Positions 55,201-63,711 of a DNA stretch of 64,000 nucleotides are shown here, in pieces. The notes below the pieces were generated by a model. It did not search any database. It saw nothing but the letters and a program-made list of their open reading frames with translations, and was not told the DNA's origin. The stretch is from JAGXLC01 sp041686375 (GTDB lineage Bacteria > Bacteroidota > Bacteroidia > Bacteroidales > UBA12077), in the NCBI GenBank assembly GCA_041686375.1, contig JAWLEB010000003.1:62001-126000 (forward strand). Direction: 5' to 3'. The position numbers were made by a program, and so were the translations under genes. Within the stretch, counting starts at the first letter, position 1. Every line of letters starts with the position of its first letter.

Positions 55201-56707
55201 TCCCTTTAATCATTTTAACAATTAGAGCAGCCGGGGAGCTTATACCATCTTGTGAGAGCTCTCCTACTTTTTTTTGTGAACCAGTGGTATTGTATTCATA
55301 CGCCACAGCTAAAACTTCATCTTTTCTGAGTGATGATTTAAGAGAAATATAACCGAGTTTCCTGTTTACAGTATATTCATTATCATTTAATTTTCTGGCA
55401 TTTTCTAGTTTGACGAAATCTTTTCCTGACTGGAAGTCATATTGTTGCCACTGTTCAAGAATGTTGTTGGTTTGTGAAATATTTCTTATGCCTTCAAAGG
55501 CAGCGGATGTTAGCTGCTCATAAAGGTTGTTGGCATTATTGTTAGGGTAGCTGCCTGTGAAACTGTTAATTATGTTTTCTGATGCCAGCACATTATCTTT
55601 TTTTTCCTCCCCTAAATCCATAAAAGCGATGATGTTTCGGGAGTTTTCAAAATCACTGCCTTTGTTGGTTACCCATATTTCAACTTTTGTAATTTCAATG
55701 TCAGAGTTTACAATAGGTAAATTTTGAAGTGCTTTGTCATAATTTTCTTTGAACTTATGGGATAGGAAGAAGTGCCTGTTTTCATCATATTCATCTGCTT
55801 TTATTCTGAAATCTTGAGTTTTTGCTCCTCCTTTTAACTGGATAACCTGACTTTGACCTTCCTGCTGCGAAAAAACAGTTGATACATCTAAATTTCCGAA
55901 TTTCATTTTTGTTTTTAAGCCAAATAAACTTTGACTTCCTGTAATCAGTGAGCCTGGCAAAGGCAGGGAAACATTCCCTGCTTCTATTTGTTGTATAATT
56001 TCGTCCTCATCCCCACTATATTCTAATTTAGTCTGATTTTCAAAATCAAATGTAGCTTCCGTGTCATAATTAATACCGAGTTTTATTTTGTCCCCTATAG
56101 TACCACTTACATTCATCTGAATTTTTTCTTCAAAGTCGAATGTAGTTGTTTTTCTGAGTTTTTCCGAGAGTTTTGGATCGTCTACTCTGTTTATGTTAAC
56201 CCCAAATATTAGCTCAGCGGCTCCTTGCGGAACAATATTGATTGTATTGCTTCCAAATAATCTATTGAACGCATCCCCTCCTAACTCAAGCTGTGGAATC
56301 AGACTTTCATCCTCCCCGGAAGTTTCAACCCCGCTTGCTTTTTGCCGCCAGAAGTCTCTTATCATTTGTTCAAATTGATAGTCCCAGTATTGATCACGAT
56401 CTATTGCCGCAGGTGGACGATAATCAAATTCTCCGATACTTTGCTGTAATATATAGGCATCTTGTTCGGGGTCATATTCGGAGGAGTATTTAATATTATC
56501 CGGCATGTCAAGAAATAGCGGAGATTCCTTCCCTTCTCTAAAAAAAGGAAATTCATCTGTATCTTCAAAATTATAGGGTAGCCTTATGGTGTCGCTTTCA
56601 TAGCCTTCGGTCTGAAAAAAACTATTGTGAGCTTCTGCCTCAATGGCTAAAGCCCACAATATACAACAAATAATTGTTTGGGTTATTTTGATTTTTTCTA
56701 AGTCCAA
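49271..56707 (-). CDS. sprA: Cell-surface/T9SS outer-membrane translocon protein SprA
   Basis: 2478 residues, the expected size for SprA (Sov in Porphyromonas). It has a signal peptide (hydrophobic about 10-25, ending EAEA) and very many amphipathic beta strands; the C-terminus ends in the strand TNFGFSLRFSLSE. SprA forms the giant single-chain barrel through which the type IX secretion system exports proteins. The reading frame is intact with no stop or frameshift. It is behind ruvA (15-bp gap). Other T9SS genes are not in the window. Confidence 0.95.
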   Translation of the reverse strand: MDLEKIKITQTIICCILWALAIEAEAHNSFFQTEGYESDTIRLPYNFEDTDEFPFFREGKESPLFLDMPDNIKYSSEYDPEQDAYILQQSIGEFDYRPPAAIDRDQYWDYQFEQMIRDFWRQKASGVETSGEDESLIPQLELGGDAFNRLFGSNTINIVPQGAAELIFGVNINRVDDPKLSEKLRKTTTFDFEEKIQMNVSGTIGDKIKLGINYDTEATFDFENQTKLEYSGDEDEIIQQIEAGNVSLPLPGSLITGSQSLFGLKTKMKFGNLDVSTVFSQQEGQSQVIQLKGGAKTQDFRIKADEYDENRHFFLSHKFKENYDKALQNLPIVNSDIEITKVEIWVTNKGSDFENSRNIIAFMDLGEEKKDNVLASENIINSFTGSYPNNNANNLYEQLTSAAFEGIRNISQTNNILEQWQQYDFQSGKDFVKLENARKLNDNEYTVNRKLGYISLKSSLRKDEVLAVAYEYNTTGSQKKVGELSQDGISSPAALIVKMIKGTSFTPKYPNWDLMMKNIYSLDAYEVNKDGFRMDVLYRDDKTGNAINYIPEGKISETLLLQVMNLDNTNSQLDASPDGMFDFIPGVTILPEDGKIIFPVREPFGSHLKKQFDNNSIAEKYIFEELYDSTLTEARQTTEKNKFLLQGEYQSSTSSEISLNAMNIPEGSVVVTAGGRKLDENVDYTVDYNLGRVKILDEALLQSSTPIQISLENQESYSMQKKTMIGSHFNYNISEDFNIGATIMNLTERPLTKKVSIGEEPISNTIWGLNSSYRTEAPFLTKLIDKIPLLDTKEESNITFDGEFAHLIPGHSKAIEKEGNAYIDDFEGSETSIDLKNPSAWVIASTPSGQNDIFPEGSKNNAWPYNYNRAKLAWYHIDPLFLRENSPNMPQYIKSNPDLRSSHFVREIFEEELFPNRDNPADIPASIQVLNLAYFPDEKGPYNFEHTSTGEIGISSGINPDESLKDPETRWGGIMREITTTDFEEANVEYIEFWLMDPFVYDSTNANDGNLYFNLGDISEDILRDSRKSFEHGLPSPENMDMVDTTAWGRVPRSQSMVTAFDNDPEVRKYQDIGLDGLSNEDEYSFFGEDHGYLDSLRNVLDPEVYEENYGGNPEEIDVANDDYHYYRGSDYDAERLGIIERYKNYNNPDGNSPTDEQSPEDYPTSGKTQPDVEDINQDNTLNENESYYQYKVSLDPEEMNVGQNYIIDKVTRNVELANGEKSRVNWYQFRIPIRDPDKKVGSIRDFNSIKFMRMFLRGFQDSVILRFAKLNLIRGEWRQYSKALYEAGEDLSAPEYTEGNLNISAVNIEENADKTPVNYVLPPGIDRVTDPTNPQLRQLNEQSILFKVNELEDGDARAAFKNVNLDIRQYNKIKMFLHAEALENEQLKNGDLRAFIRLGTDYRNNYYEYEIPLKVTPPGQYNNDSDNDREVVWANEMEIDLNELPKIKLQRDNAIGKNSNINVQTIYSIIEDEARISVRGNPNLSDVRTIMLGVRNPHQQNNDISSDDGMIKSGEIWMNELRLSDFKEEGGWAARGRVSSQLADFGTINVAGNLSTPGFGSIEQKVNERSKETASQYNISSNFDLGKFFSEQMGVKIPLYIGFSENIITPQYNPLNPDVKLGDALDAAETKRKRDSIKNIAQDYTRRKSLNFTNIRINPQDQDKNPIYDISNFSFNYSFNEMMSRNINTKYNIIRDHKGGLTYDYNTKAKNIQPFGGAGGILNSSLLKLIKDFNFYYMPSSFSFQTTLERHYNAFENRNINHPHLSYEPSYSKNFLWDRRYRLQFDLTRSIKLNYSATNRARIDEPRGIVDKDKAPEQYEQWKDSVYTNIQNFGRNTDFQQKWDLSYRVPINKFPMLDWINLSSNYNGTYNWEAGPVFEDTSNINIGNTIRNSNTLQLNSQFNLIKLYNKVGFLNEINQKYSGQGQSAQKIKTVRHEESDLTLEENVPLEITHDLMTEEIQAKAYQSNGREIEGDVKVINKRKISFTAQQDAENARIRIQGEVEQQESPLVIIAENFARVLMAVKNISVSWSRTQGTELPGYQPSTKYMGLTKISNEFAPGIPFVLGWQNENFAEIARDNNWITNDPRLSSPFLLTETKNLNIRSTIEPVPGIEVNLTGSRVKSENSREYYVYNDSIGRIDNYGFQQEGNFSMSFLSISTAFDEISQENNYNSEAFDKFRQYRTIISERLGKKRQREWSENYNPGNMSYADGYGRTSQEVLIPSFLAAYGEYKPQNSPLGNFPKIPFPNWRINFNKLNQIDFIQNILKNVNISHSYKSTYSLGSFLYNQEFDNLEESFSALRDQKENFIPKYNINTVSINEQFNPLINFDLTWENNLTSQFQISKSRRITLSLANNQITETLSEEYTVSLGYRFENFNLIVDFGGQEQAMDNDLNLKTNFKLRENLTILRKLDEDVDDQITAGQKNIVIGVSADYALSNRFNVKAFFDRNVNEPKISRSYPTANTNFGFSLRFSLSE

Positions 56708-56722
56708 GGATTTCGTTAAGGG

Positions 56723-57304
56723 TTATAGTTTCGCCAGTGCTTTTTTAACTAATTCTTCTACTTTGATTCCTTCTTCCTTGTTTACCAGTTCATCCAGAAC
56801 TTTTTCCACTTTTTTCTTATTAAATCCTAAAGTTACTAAAGCTGAAAACGCTTCATCTTTGATTGTATTGTCTATTCCTGAAAATATTTCTTCACTGCTT
56901 TCTGCTTTGCTTAATTTATCTTTTAAATCTACAATTATTCTTTGTGCTGATTTAGCACCAATTCCCTTAATATTTTTCAGGGAGTTTACTTCGTTATTTA
57001 TGATAGCCTGCTTTAATTCATTGACTTGCATTGATGATAAAATCATACATGCAGTGTTCGCTCCAACTCCAGAAACCGATAATAGTTGCCTGAATACTTC
57101 CCTCTCGGTTTTTTCACTAAAACCATACAAAATGAAAGCATCTTCTCTTATTACCTCATGCAGGAACAGTGAGCATTCCTCTTTCTCTCTCAGAGAACCG
57201 TAAGTATTTAAAGTGATATTCAAGAAATAGCCTTTATTATTGTTTTCTATGATCACGTAGGCTGGCGTAATTTCTTCAATCTTTCCTCTTATAAATTCGT
57301 ACAT
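56723..57304 (-). CDS. ruvA: Holliday junction helicase subunit RuvA
   Basis: 193 residues. The N-terminal OB-fold begins MYEFIRGKIEEI. Helix-hairpin-helix motifs are LLSVSGVGANTA and LKNIKGIGAKSAQRII. The C-terminal three-helix domain (about 148-193) binds RuvB. RuvA recognises four-way junctions. It precedes sprA in the same direction; ruvB and ruvC are absent from the window. Confidence 0.96.
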   Translation of the reverse strand: MYEFIRGKIEEITPAYVIIENNNKGYFLNITLNTYGSLREKEECSLFLHEVIREDAFILYGFSEKTEREVFRQLLSVSGVGANTACMILSSMQVNELKQAIINNEVNSLKNIKGIGAKSAQRIIVDLKDKLSKAESSEEIFSGIDNTIKDEAFSALVTLGFNKKKVEKVLDELVNKEEGIKVEELVKKALAKL

Positions 57305-57332
57305 AGCAAAAAATTAATTGTCTAAAATAATA

Positions 57333-57340
57333 TATTTTTG
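57333..57340 (+). promoter_or_regulatory. Possible -7 box upstream of the aspA-like gene
   Basis: TATTTTTG matches TAnnTTTG about 96 nt before the start at 57437. No -33 TTTG stands at the right distance, so support is weak. Confidence 0.25.
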
Positions 57341-57436
57341 TTCTGTTGACAAAGATTTTTTTCATGATTCTTTGTTATTTAAATTACTGTTTTATATGGA
57401 AAAATATGAACTAAAACTGTTATTAATTGATATTTT

Positions 57437-58879
57437 ATGCGTACTGAAAAAGATTTTATCGGAGAACTCAGAATACCTAAGGATGCATTATACGGTATTC
57501 ATGCCCTTAGAGCTAAAAATAATTTTCCGGATCAAACGCCCTTTTATATAGAATGGTATAAGGGTATTGCGACAGTTAAGCTCGCAGTTTATCAAACTTA
57601 TGCGAGGTATAAGAAAGCAGTTGAATCCAGATACCGGACGGCAGACCTTCCAATAGGTTTTTTTAGAGATGATATTATAGATGCGTTAATCAAGAGTGCC
57701 ACTGAATTAATACAAGGGAGGCATTTTGATTATTTTATTGTTCCAGCTGTTCAAGGCGGAGCAGGCACAAGCATGAATATGAATATTAATGAAATTATTG
57801 CTAACCGTGCCATTCAAATATTAAGTGATAGTCCCGGCAATTATGGAATAGTTGATCCCTTTGAACACGCAAATGTGTTTCAGTCGACCAATGATGTTAT
57901 CCCTACTGCCCTGAAGATAACTGTTATGCAGCTTTTGCTCGATTTGGAAGGGAAAATCAATAACCTGAGGGGTACGATGGAAACTATTGAAAGAAGGCAC
58001 AGGAATGATTTGAGAATGGGATTTACTCAATTGCAGGAGGCGGTTCCAAGTTCTTTTGGAAAACTTTTTGGCTCATATAACGATGCATTGTCAAGAGATT
58101 GGTGGCGCGTTTCTAAAGCTCTGGAAAGAATTAAGATCGTAAATATTGGGGGCGGTGCCATAGGAACAGGTATCTCAGTGCCTACCTATATGATTATGGA
58201 AGTTGCTCCTTCCTTACAAAGATTGACAGGTCTACCCGTTACCAGAAGCGAAAATCTTACCGATCAGACATCAAATCTTGATTCTCTGGTAGAAGCTCAT
58301 GCTATTTTAAAATCTCACGCAGTAAACCTCGAGAAAATGGTTTCTGATATACGATTGTTAAGTTCCGATCTTATCACAAACAAGGAGATGAAGATACCAC
58401 AAAAACAAGTGGGCAGCTCAGTTATGCCCGGAAAAACAAACCCGGTTATTCCTGAGTTTGTGATTTCTGCATCCCATAAAGTTTATGCTAACGATTCGTT
58501 AATTACATCGTTATGCGGGCAAGGACAACTGGAGTTAAACGCTTATATTACGGTAGTTGGTCATGCTATAATTGACAGCCTGAAGCTTCTGATTGCTTCG
58601 GGACATACACTCCGTGAGAATTTACTTAATGAGTTAGAAATTTTCCCAGGGGTTGCTTTAAAACGTCTATATAACAGCCCTTCTATAACTACCGCTCTAA
58701 CTCCTTATATTGGATATAATAAAGCTACTGAACTGGCATACTTAATGAAGAGTGAAAAAATTGATATATTTCATGCAAATGAAAAATTAAATTATATGAA
58801 CAATGAAAAGTTAACATCTGTTCTCACTCCTGAAAAATTATTAAAACTGGGTTATCAAATCAAAGACTTGCTGGAATAA
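57437..58879 (+). CDS. aspA: Aspartate ammonia-lyase-family protein linked to hydF
   Basis: 480 residues, the normal length of the aspartase/class II fumarase superfamily. Signature GSSVMPGKTNPVIPE is at 326-340, with VIPE favouring aspartase over fumarase C. GAGTSMNMNINE is near 108-119 and QSTND near 149-153. Canonical members have GRTQLQ(D/E)AVP; here it reads GFTQLQEAVP (195-204), so the usual Arg is Phe. The loop GGGAIGTG replaces the usual GGTAIGTG. It probably deaminates aspartate, but could have altered specificity. hydF starts 32 bp downstream on the same strand. Confidence 0.88.
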   Translation: MRTEKDFIGELRIPKDALYGIHALRAKNNFPDQTPFYIEWYKGIATVKLAVYQTYARYKKAVESRYRTADLPIGFFRDDIIDALIKSATELIQGRHFDYFIVPAVQGGAGTSMNMNINEIIANRAIQILSDSPGNYGIVDPFEHANVFQSTNDVIPTALKITVMQLLLDLEGKINNLRGTMETIERRHRNDLRMGFTQLQEAVPSSFGKLFGSYNDALSRDWWRVSKALERIKIVNIGGGAIGTGISVPTYMIMEVAPSLQRLTGLPVTRSENLTDQTSNLDSLVEAHAILKSHAVNLEKMVSDIRLLSSDLITNKEMKIPQKQVGSSVMPGKTNPVIPEFVISASHKVYANDSLITSLCGQGQLELNAYITVVGHAIIDSLKLLIASGHTLRENLLNELEIFPGVALKRLYNSPSITTALTPYIGYNKATELAYLMKSEKIDIFHANEKLNYMNNEKLTSVLTPEKLLKLGYQIKDLLE

Positions 58880-58911
58880 TTTATTGCATAGCATTAAAGA
58901 TAATTTGAATT

Positions 58912-60141
58912 ATGGCAAAAGGAAAAGAAAGTAAACCGCATATAGGGATCTATGGCAGAAGAAATACAGGGAAGAGTTCTTTGATTAACCGGCTGGCAAA
59001 TCAAGATATTTCTATTGTATCTGATTATGCTGGTACAACGACGGATCCCGTAAAAAGATCGTTTGAAATTACGGGATTTGGTCCTGTTGTATTGATAGAT
59101 ACCGCAGGCATAGATGATGAAGGAGAACTGGGTTACAAAAGAATTGCAAAAACCAAGGCCTCTGTAAAAACTATTGATTTGGGAATTCTTGTGATATCCC
59201 AAAACACTTTTGGACAATATGAAGCAGATCTTATTGAAGAATTCAGAAGAACATCAACTCCTTTCATTTTGATTCATAATAAGTCTGATATTGAACTTCT
59301 TAGTTTAGATTTGAAGGAGCAAATTCAAAAGCAGTATGAAATTGATGTACTCGATTTTAGCGTGCTCAAATCAACGGATGAAAATGCTGTTTTAGGTGCC
59401 ATTAGAAAAAAAATTCCGGAATCGGCCTATACAAACCCTTCTCTTATTGGTGATTTAATCAATTATGGAGATATCGTATTGCTTATTACTCCTATAGATA
59501 TTGAGGCACCGGCAGGGAGACTCATTTTACCACAGGTGCAAATGATACGTGATGTTCTTGATAATGATGCTGTAAGTATTGTGGTTAAGGAACGGGAAGT
59601 GGATACTTTCTTAAGAACTACAGATATCAAACCGGCACTGGCAATTACAGATAGTCAGATATTTTCAAAAGCAGATGCTTCAATACCCATGGAAATTCCT
59701 TTAACCAGTTTTAGTATTGTGTTAGCAAGATATAAGGGTGATTTTGAAAATTATCTGAAAGGAACTCCAAAAATTTCTGAGTTGAAAAACGGAGATCGCG
59801 TTCTTTTATTGGAATCCTGCTCACATCAAGTGTCTTGTGATGATATCGGCCGTGTAAAAATTCCCAGATGGATAACTAATTTTACAGGAAAAGAATTAAA
59901 ATATGAGGTTGTAGCCGGTTTAGATGGATTACCTTCTAAAATTACTGATTATGCGTTGGTAATTCAATGCGGAGGGTGTATGATAACAAGAAAACAGTTG
60001 ATTAACCGTATTAAACCGGCAGTTGATGCCGGAGTACCAGTAACGAACTATGGTATGGCTATTGCCTATGTACAGGGTATTTACAATAGAGCAATAGCAT
60101 TATTCACAGCGGTAGATGACGAGCCGGTTGATTATTTGTAA
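58912..60141 (+). CDS. hydF: [FeFe]-hydrogenase maturation GTPase HydF
   Basis: 409 residues. GTPase domain: P-loop GRRNTGKSS (15-23), DTAG (63-66) and NKSD (123-126). A dimerisation region follows, then the C-terminal Fe-S domain with C304-x-H306 and C354-x2-C357, spaced as in HydF; the His usually just before the second Cys pair is Gln353. HydF is the scaffold on which the HydE/HydG products become the 2Fe subcluster passed to HydA. HydE, HydG and HydA are outside the window. Confidence 0.94.
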   Translation: MAKGKESKPHIGIYGRRNTGKSSLINRLANQDISIVSDYAGTTTDPVKRSFEITGFGPVVLIDTAGIDDEGELGYKRIAKTKASVKTIDLGILVISQNTFGQYEADLIEEFRRTSTPFILIHNKSDIELLSLDLKEQIQKQYEIDVLDFSVLKSTDENAVLGAIRKKIPESAYTNPSLIGDLINYGDIVLLITPIDIEAPAGRLILPQVQMIRDVLDNDAVSIVVKEREVDTFLRTTDIKPALAITDSQIFSKADASIPMEIPLTSFSIVLARYKGDFENYLKGTPKISELKNGDRVLLLESCSHQVSCDDIGRVKIPRWITNFTGKELKYEVVAGLDGLPSKITDYALVIQCGGCMITRKQLINRIKPAVDAGVPVTNYGMAIAYVQGIYNRAIALFTAVDDEPVDYL

Positions 60142-60283
60142 GGAGAAAATACTATCCTGCATTTTTTCTTATAATTTGTTTTGAATTCATAAGAAAATAT
60201 ACTAATATTAACATATTAAATGGTTGAACTTTTATATCTGTTTCGTTGAGTAAGAAAAGAATACTAAATCTAATTTTTTAATT

Positions 60284-60880
60284 ATGCAGCAGTTTTGGGA
60301 TGAGCGGTTTGATACCAAAGAGTATGTATATGGTAGAAGCCCGAATGAATTTTTCAAAGAATTTATAGATTATCACATACCCGGTAGGGTCTTACTGCCT
60401 GCGGACGGAGAGGGAAGAAACAGCGTTTATGCTGCTTTAAAAGGTTGGGATGTCACTGCATTTGACTTTAGCAGTAAAGCTAAGGAAAAAGCTGAGAAAT
60501 TAGCCTGTGAATATAAAGTTGACATTAATTATTTTATATCTTCAATTGAAGAGTTTACTAGTACTGAAAAATTTGATCTTATTGCTCTTATTTTTCTTCA
60601 TCTCCCTCCTGATACAAGAAGTAAAGTGCATACTAGACTAATTGAATATCTGCCTCCCGGAGGATATTTTTTAATAGAGGCATTTACAAAAAAGCAAATC
60701 CATAACGATACTGGCGGTCCCAGAAATAAGGATTTGTTATATAGTGGACAGGAATTGCTAGATGACTTGTGCAATTTAGAAATTATTTACTACAAGGAAA
60801 TTACCAAAGAGAGAAAAGAAGGTTATTTCCATAAAGGCAAAGCAGAGGTAATACAACTTATTGGGCAAAAACTTAATTAA
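60284..60880 (+). CDS. Class I SAM-dependent methyltransferase (TehB/TPMT-like)
   Basis: 198 residues. Motif I is degenerate: RVLLPADGEGRN at about 35-46. It is followed by VTAFDFSSKA (acidic residue end of beta-2) and FDLIALIFLHLPP (motif IV region). The N-terminus WDERFDTKEYVYGRSPNEF is typical of a Bacteroidota and proteobacterial family of small methyltransferases related to TehB and thiopurine methyltransferases. The substrate is unknown. Solitary. Confidence 0.82.
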   Translation: MQQFWDERFDTKEYVYGRSPNEFFKEFIDYHIPGRVLLPADGEGRNSVYAALKGWDVTAFDFSSKAKEKAEKLACEYKVDINYFISSIEEFTSTEKFDLIALIFLHLPPDTRSKVHTRLIEYLPPGGYFLIEAFTKKQIHNDTGGPRNKDLLYSGQELLDDLCNLEIIYYKEITKERKEGYFHKGKAEVIQLIGQKLN

Positions 60881-60939
60881 CCAGGATAATATTTTGCCTG
60901 TAATATCATAAGGTTTAATTTGAAACCAGCCTTAACAGA

Positions 60940-62028
60940 TTATTCTACAAATTCCACATGATAAATTTTAGGCCACCTTTTTCCGGTTAGCAGAAGCCTG
61001 TCTTTCTCCACGTCATATGCTATCCCATTGAGCACATAATCGTTATGATTTTTATATTGTTCAGGAACCAACTGGCTGCAGTCAATTTTTTCTAGAACTT
61101 TTCCGTTATCGGGTTCAAAACTTATAATATAGTCTTGTTGCCATACATTAGCATATATTTTGCCATCGATATATTCTAGTTCGTTTAAATTATCTACAGC
61201 TCCCTCATGGTCATATATTTCCATTCTTCCAATTTCTGAAAAATCTTGTGGGTCAAGTAGATATATTTTTGAACTCCCATCACTCATAAATAGTTTATCT
61301 CCATCAGAGGTAATGCCCCATCCTTCAGTGGGATACCGAACTTTTTTCAATAATTTAAATTCATTTTTATCATAAATAAATCCTACCCGTGAAGTCCATG
61401 TTAATTGAATGATTTTATCTTGATAAGATGTAATACCCTCTCCAAAATATTGTGATGGTAAGTTCCGGCTACTGATAATTTCTCCTTTTTCCAAATCAAT
61501 CTTTCTAAGTGACGATTCCCCTTTCTGGCCTGTCCCTTCGTAGAGATAACCATCTTCATAAAATAAACCTTGTGTATATGCTTTTGGATCATGTGGATAA
61601 GTTTCAATAATTTCGCATTGCGACAGTGATGGTTTTATATCAGATTTGAATTCCAGACGTTTATGCAATACTTCTTTTTCTCTGTTTTCCAGAAATACTA
61701 TGAAACGAAAATTATTGTTGCCCACTGGCAAATTTTTTGTTGAAAGCTCTTCTTTATTTTTATAAAATACCTTTGCCTGGTTGTTATTAATATCCATCCT
61801 TATGGAATCAAGTTTTATAGTATCAGGATATTGAAATTGAAATCGAATTTCGTCTCCTGTTTTATATTCAGATTTTGGATCTTCAATCTTAATATTTGTA
61901 ACTCTTTCCTGTTTTTTTGGCTCTTCTTTGTCTGTTTCTTTGCTTTTATCTTCTTTTTTATCGTCAGGTCTGGTGCATGATCCCAGCACAGCAAAAGAAA
62001 TGACGAGAATTTTGAGAATATACTTCAT
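60940..62028 (-). CDS. Glutaminyl-peptide cyclotransferase-like lipoprotein
   Basis: 362 residues. The lipobox VLGSC has its Cys at 18. A Lys/Glu-rich linker (to about 45) and an Ig-like segment (about 46-130) precede a beta-propeller (about 135-362) with YPHDPKAYTQGLFY, GTGQKGESSLRKID and LNELEYIDGKIYANVWQQD. These are blocks of the plant-type glutaminyl cyclase family. N-terminal Gln to pyroglutamate is the family reaction; T9SS and lipoprotein substrates in Bacteroidota often carry pyroGlu. That link is inference. Confidence 0.83.
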   Translation of the reverse strand: MKYILKILVISFAVLGSCTRPDDKKEDKSKETDKEEPKKQERVTNIKIEDPKSEYKTGDEIRFQFQYPDTIKLDSIRMDINNNQAKVFYKNKEELSTKNLPVGNNNFRFIVFLENREKEVLHKRLEFKSDIKPSLSQCEIIETYPHDPKAYTQGLFYEDGYLYEGTGQKGESSLRKIDLEKGEIISSRNLPSQYFGEGITSYQDKIIQLTWTSRVGFIYDKNEFKLLKKVRYPTEGWGITSDGDKLFMSDGSSKIYLLDPQDFSEIGRMEIYDHEGAVDNLNELEYIDGKIYANVWQQDYIISFEPDNGKVLEKIDCSQLVPEQYKNHNDYVLNGIAYDVEKDRLLLTGKRWPKIYHVEFVE

Positions 62029-62035
62029 GATTTTT

Positions 62036-62449
62036 TTATTTTATTCTAAATACTTTTTTTAAAAACGTTTTTATTTCTGTTTTCTTTTTTTTTGTTCCTG
62101 GTTCTCCATAGATATCCGGATTGAGCATTGTCCATGTTGTGCTCCAGCCCGGAAATCCACCAAGGTTTTTGTCATCTATATAGATGTCGGCATCAATTTT
62201 TCTGCTAATGGTATCGTCGTATTGTTCTTCAGGATAATTCTTATTAACGGCATAAAATTCAATACCATTTGATTTGCAAAAGTCAACAGCTTCTTCTAAT
62301 TCTTTTCCGCTTCTGAAAGTCCATAGAATCAGAAAATGACCATTTTTTTGCAACTCCTTTAGCGTTTCAAAAGCGAATATTTTTGGTTTCCCAATTTGAG
62401 GATATTTATTCTTTACGATGGTTCCGTCAAAATCTACTGCAATTTTCAT
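62036..62449 (-). CDS. BT0820-like HAD-fold hydrolase
   Basis: 137 residues with the HAD motif I DFDGT at 6-10, motif II-like LWTFRSG and a late IDDKNLGG. It resembles the small cap-less Bacteroidota family typified by BT_0820, of uncertain substrate. It follows R1 copy 3 and precedes the cyclase lipoprotein by 7 bp, so the two are likely co-transcribed. Confidence 0.8.
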   Translation of the reverse strand: MKIAVDFDGTIVKNKYPQIGKPKIFAFETLKELQKNGHFLILWTFRSGKELEEAVDFCKSNGIEFYAVNKNYPEEQYDDTISRKIDADIYIDDKNLGGFPGWSTTWTMLNPDIYGEPGTKKKKTEIKTFLKKVFRIK

Positions 62450-62483
62450 TTAATTATTGTTTATCAGTTTTTGGATATTTTAG

Positions 62484-62637
62484 TTGGATAAAGTTAGATT
62501 ATTTGTATGACGTTCTGATACTTATTTCTACCAAAGTCCTCTTTTTTGATTTCCCTATCCCATGGATCGGTCATGCATCACCTGCTGATTTTTAGGGTTT
62601 TATATACGTTTCGTATACTCTGGTGGAGGTTTTGGTG
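62484..62637 (-). repeat. Intergenic repeat R1, copy 3 (diverged)
   Basis: The start TTGGATAAAGTTAGATTATT is identical to copy 1, and TTCTGATACTTATT, CAAAGTC and ATCCCATGGA blocks follow in order. The later half is more diverged; the strong stem of copies 1 and 2 is not kept. It is 35 bp upstream of the HAD-like start, again on the minus strand. The rest of the gap to pssA (62638-62962) has no gene that I recognise. Confidence 0.55.
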
Positions 62638-62962
62638 ATTTTTAATTTATTTAATTACATCCATAAAAGTAGTTTGCAATGACAAAGATAAAATATATTT
62701 TTTGCCGTTTAATAATTTGTATTGTAAGATATGATTGACTGTTGTATTTCTTGGGGTTGTGCAGCAGTGTTGCTTGTTAACAACAATTTTGAGAAAAGAA
62801 TCTCAATATTTTAATTGCTGACCTGTTAATTGAATTATTTTTGTCAAAATTGTAAACATAACAAACTTATTATGATAAATAGTTGTTTTAATAACAGATA
62901 TGATAGCAATTTTTTTAAGGGTAATTAGAAAATGATTGAAATGACTGGGAACATTTAAACAT

Positions 62963-63706
62963 ATGAACAAGGTTTTTAAAAATATACCTAATTTTCTTAC
63001 AATTTTAAATTTGTTGTCAGGAACTTTAGCAATTACTTTTGCTGCAACGGGAGATTTATATTTTGCAGGAGGTTTGGTTGGAATAGCTGCCATTTTTGAT
63101 TTTATGGATGGTTTTGCAGCAAGATTGCTTAAGACAATTAGTCCTATTGGGAAACAACTGGATTCCCTTGCAGATGTTATTAGTTTTGGACTTGCTCCTT
63201 CCTTCATATTACATGTTTTTTTGAAAGGAATTATCTTTTCCGGCTCTGGTTATTTAACAACTGACTTGAGCCTAATTGGGAGTTTTGACCTGATTTTATT
63301 GCTTTCCCCGTTTTTATTGACCGTCTTTGCTACATTAAGGTTAGCAATGTTTAATTTGAGTACAAAACAACAATCTTTTTTTATGGGACTACCGGTGCCT
63401 GCTATGGCTTTGTTCTTTGTGTTTGCGGTGATGAGTGCTGAAAATTATGCAACTAATCAATTTTTTATGCATGAAGTGAACTGGCTGGTCTTGATTGTTT
63501 TGTTTTCAGCATTGATGGTCGTACCATTTCCAATGTTTTCATTAAAATTTGAGAATTATGATTGGAGGGGAAATGAAATTCAATATATTTTTATTGGTAT
63601 TTCTGCTATTTTATTGGTAACATTGCAAACAATTGGTATAAGTTTGATCATAATTTTATACATCTTCCTTTCTGGATTAATGAATGTCTTACAACTTAAT
63701 AAATAA
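62963..63706 (+). CDS. pssA: CDP-diacylglycerol-serine O-phosphatidyltransferase
   Basis: 247 residues, multi-span membrane protein. The CDP-alcohol phosphotransferase signature D-G-x2-A-R-x8-G-x3-D-x3-D spans DGFAARLLK to LDSLAD (about 53-75). It makes phosphatidylserine, precursor of phosphatidylethanolamine, at the inner membrane. The window has no psd. It is followed by purS after 5 bp. Confidence 0.92.
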   Translation: MNKVFKNIPNFLTILNLLSGTLAITFAATGDLYFAGGLVGIAAIFDFMDGFAARLLKTISPIGKQLDSLADVISFGLAPSFILHVFLKGIIFSGSGYLTTDLSLIGSFDLILLLSPFLLTVFATLRLAMFNLSTKQQSFFMGLPVPAMALFFVFAVMSAENYATNQFFMHEVNWLVLIVLFSALMVVPFPMFSLKFENYDWRGNEIQYIFIGISAILLVTLQTIGISLIIILYIFLSGLMNVLQLNK

Positions 63707-63711
63707 CTAAA

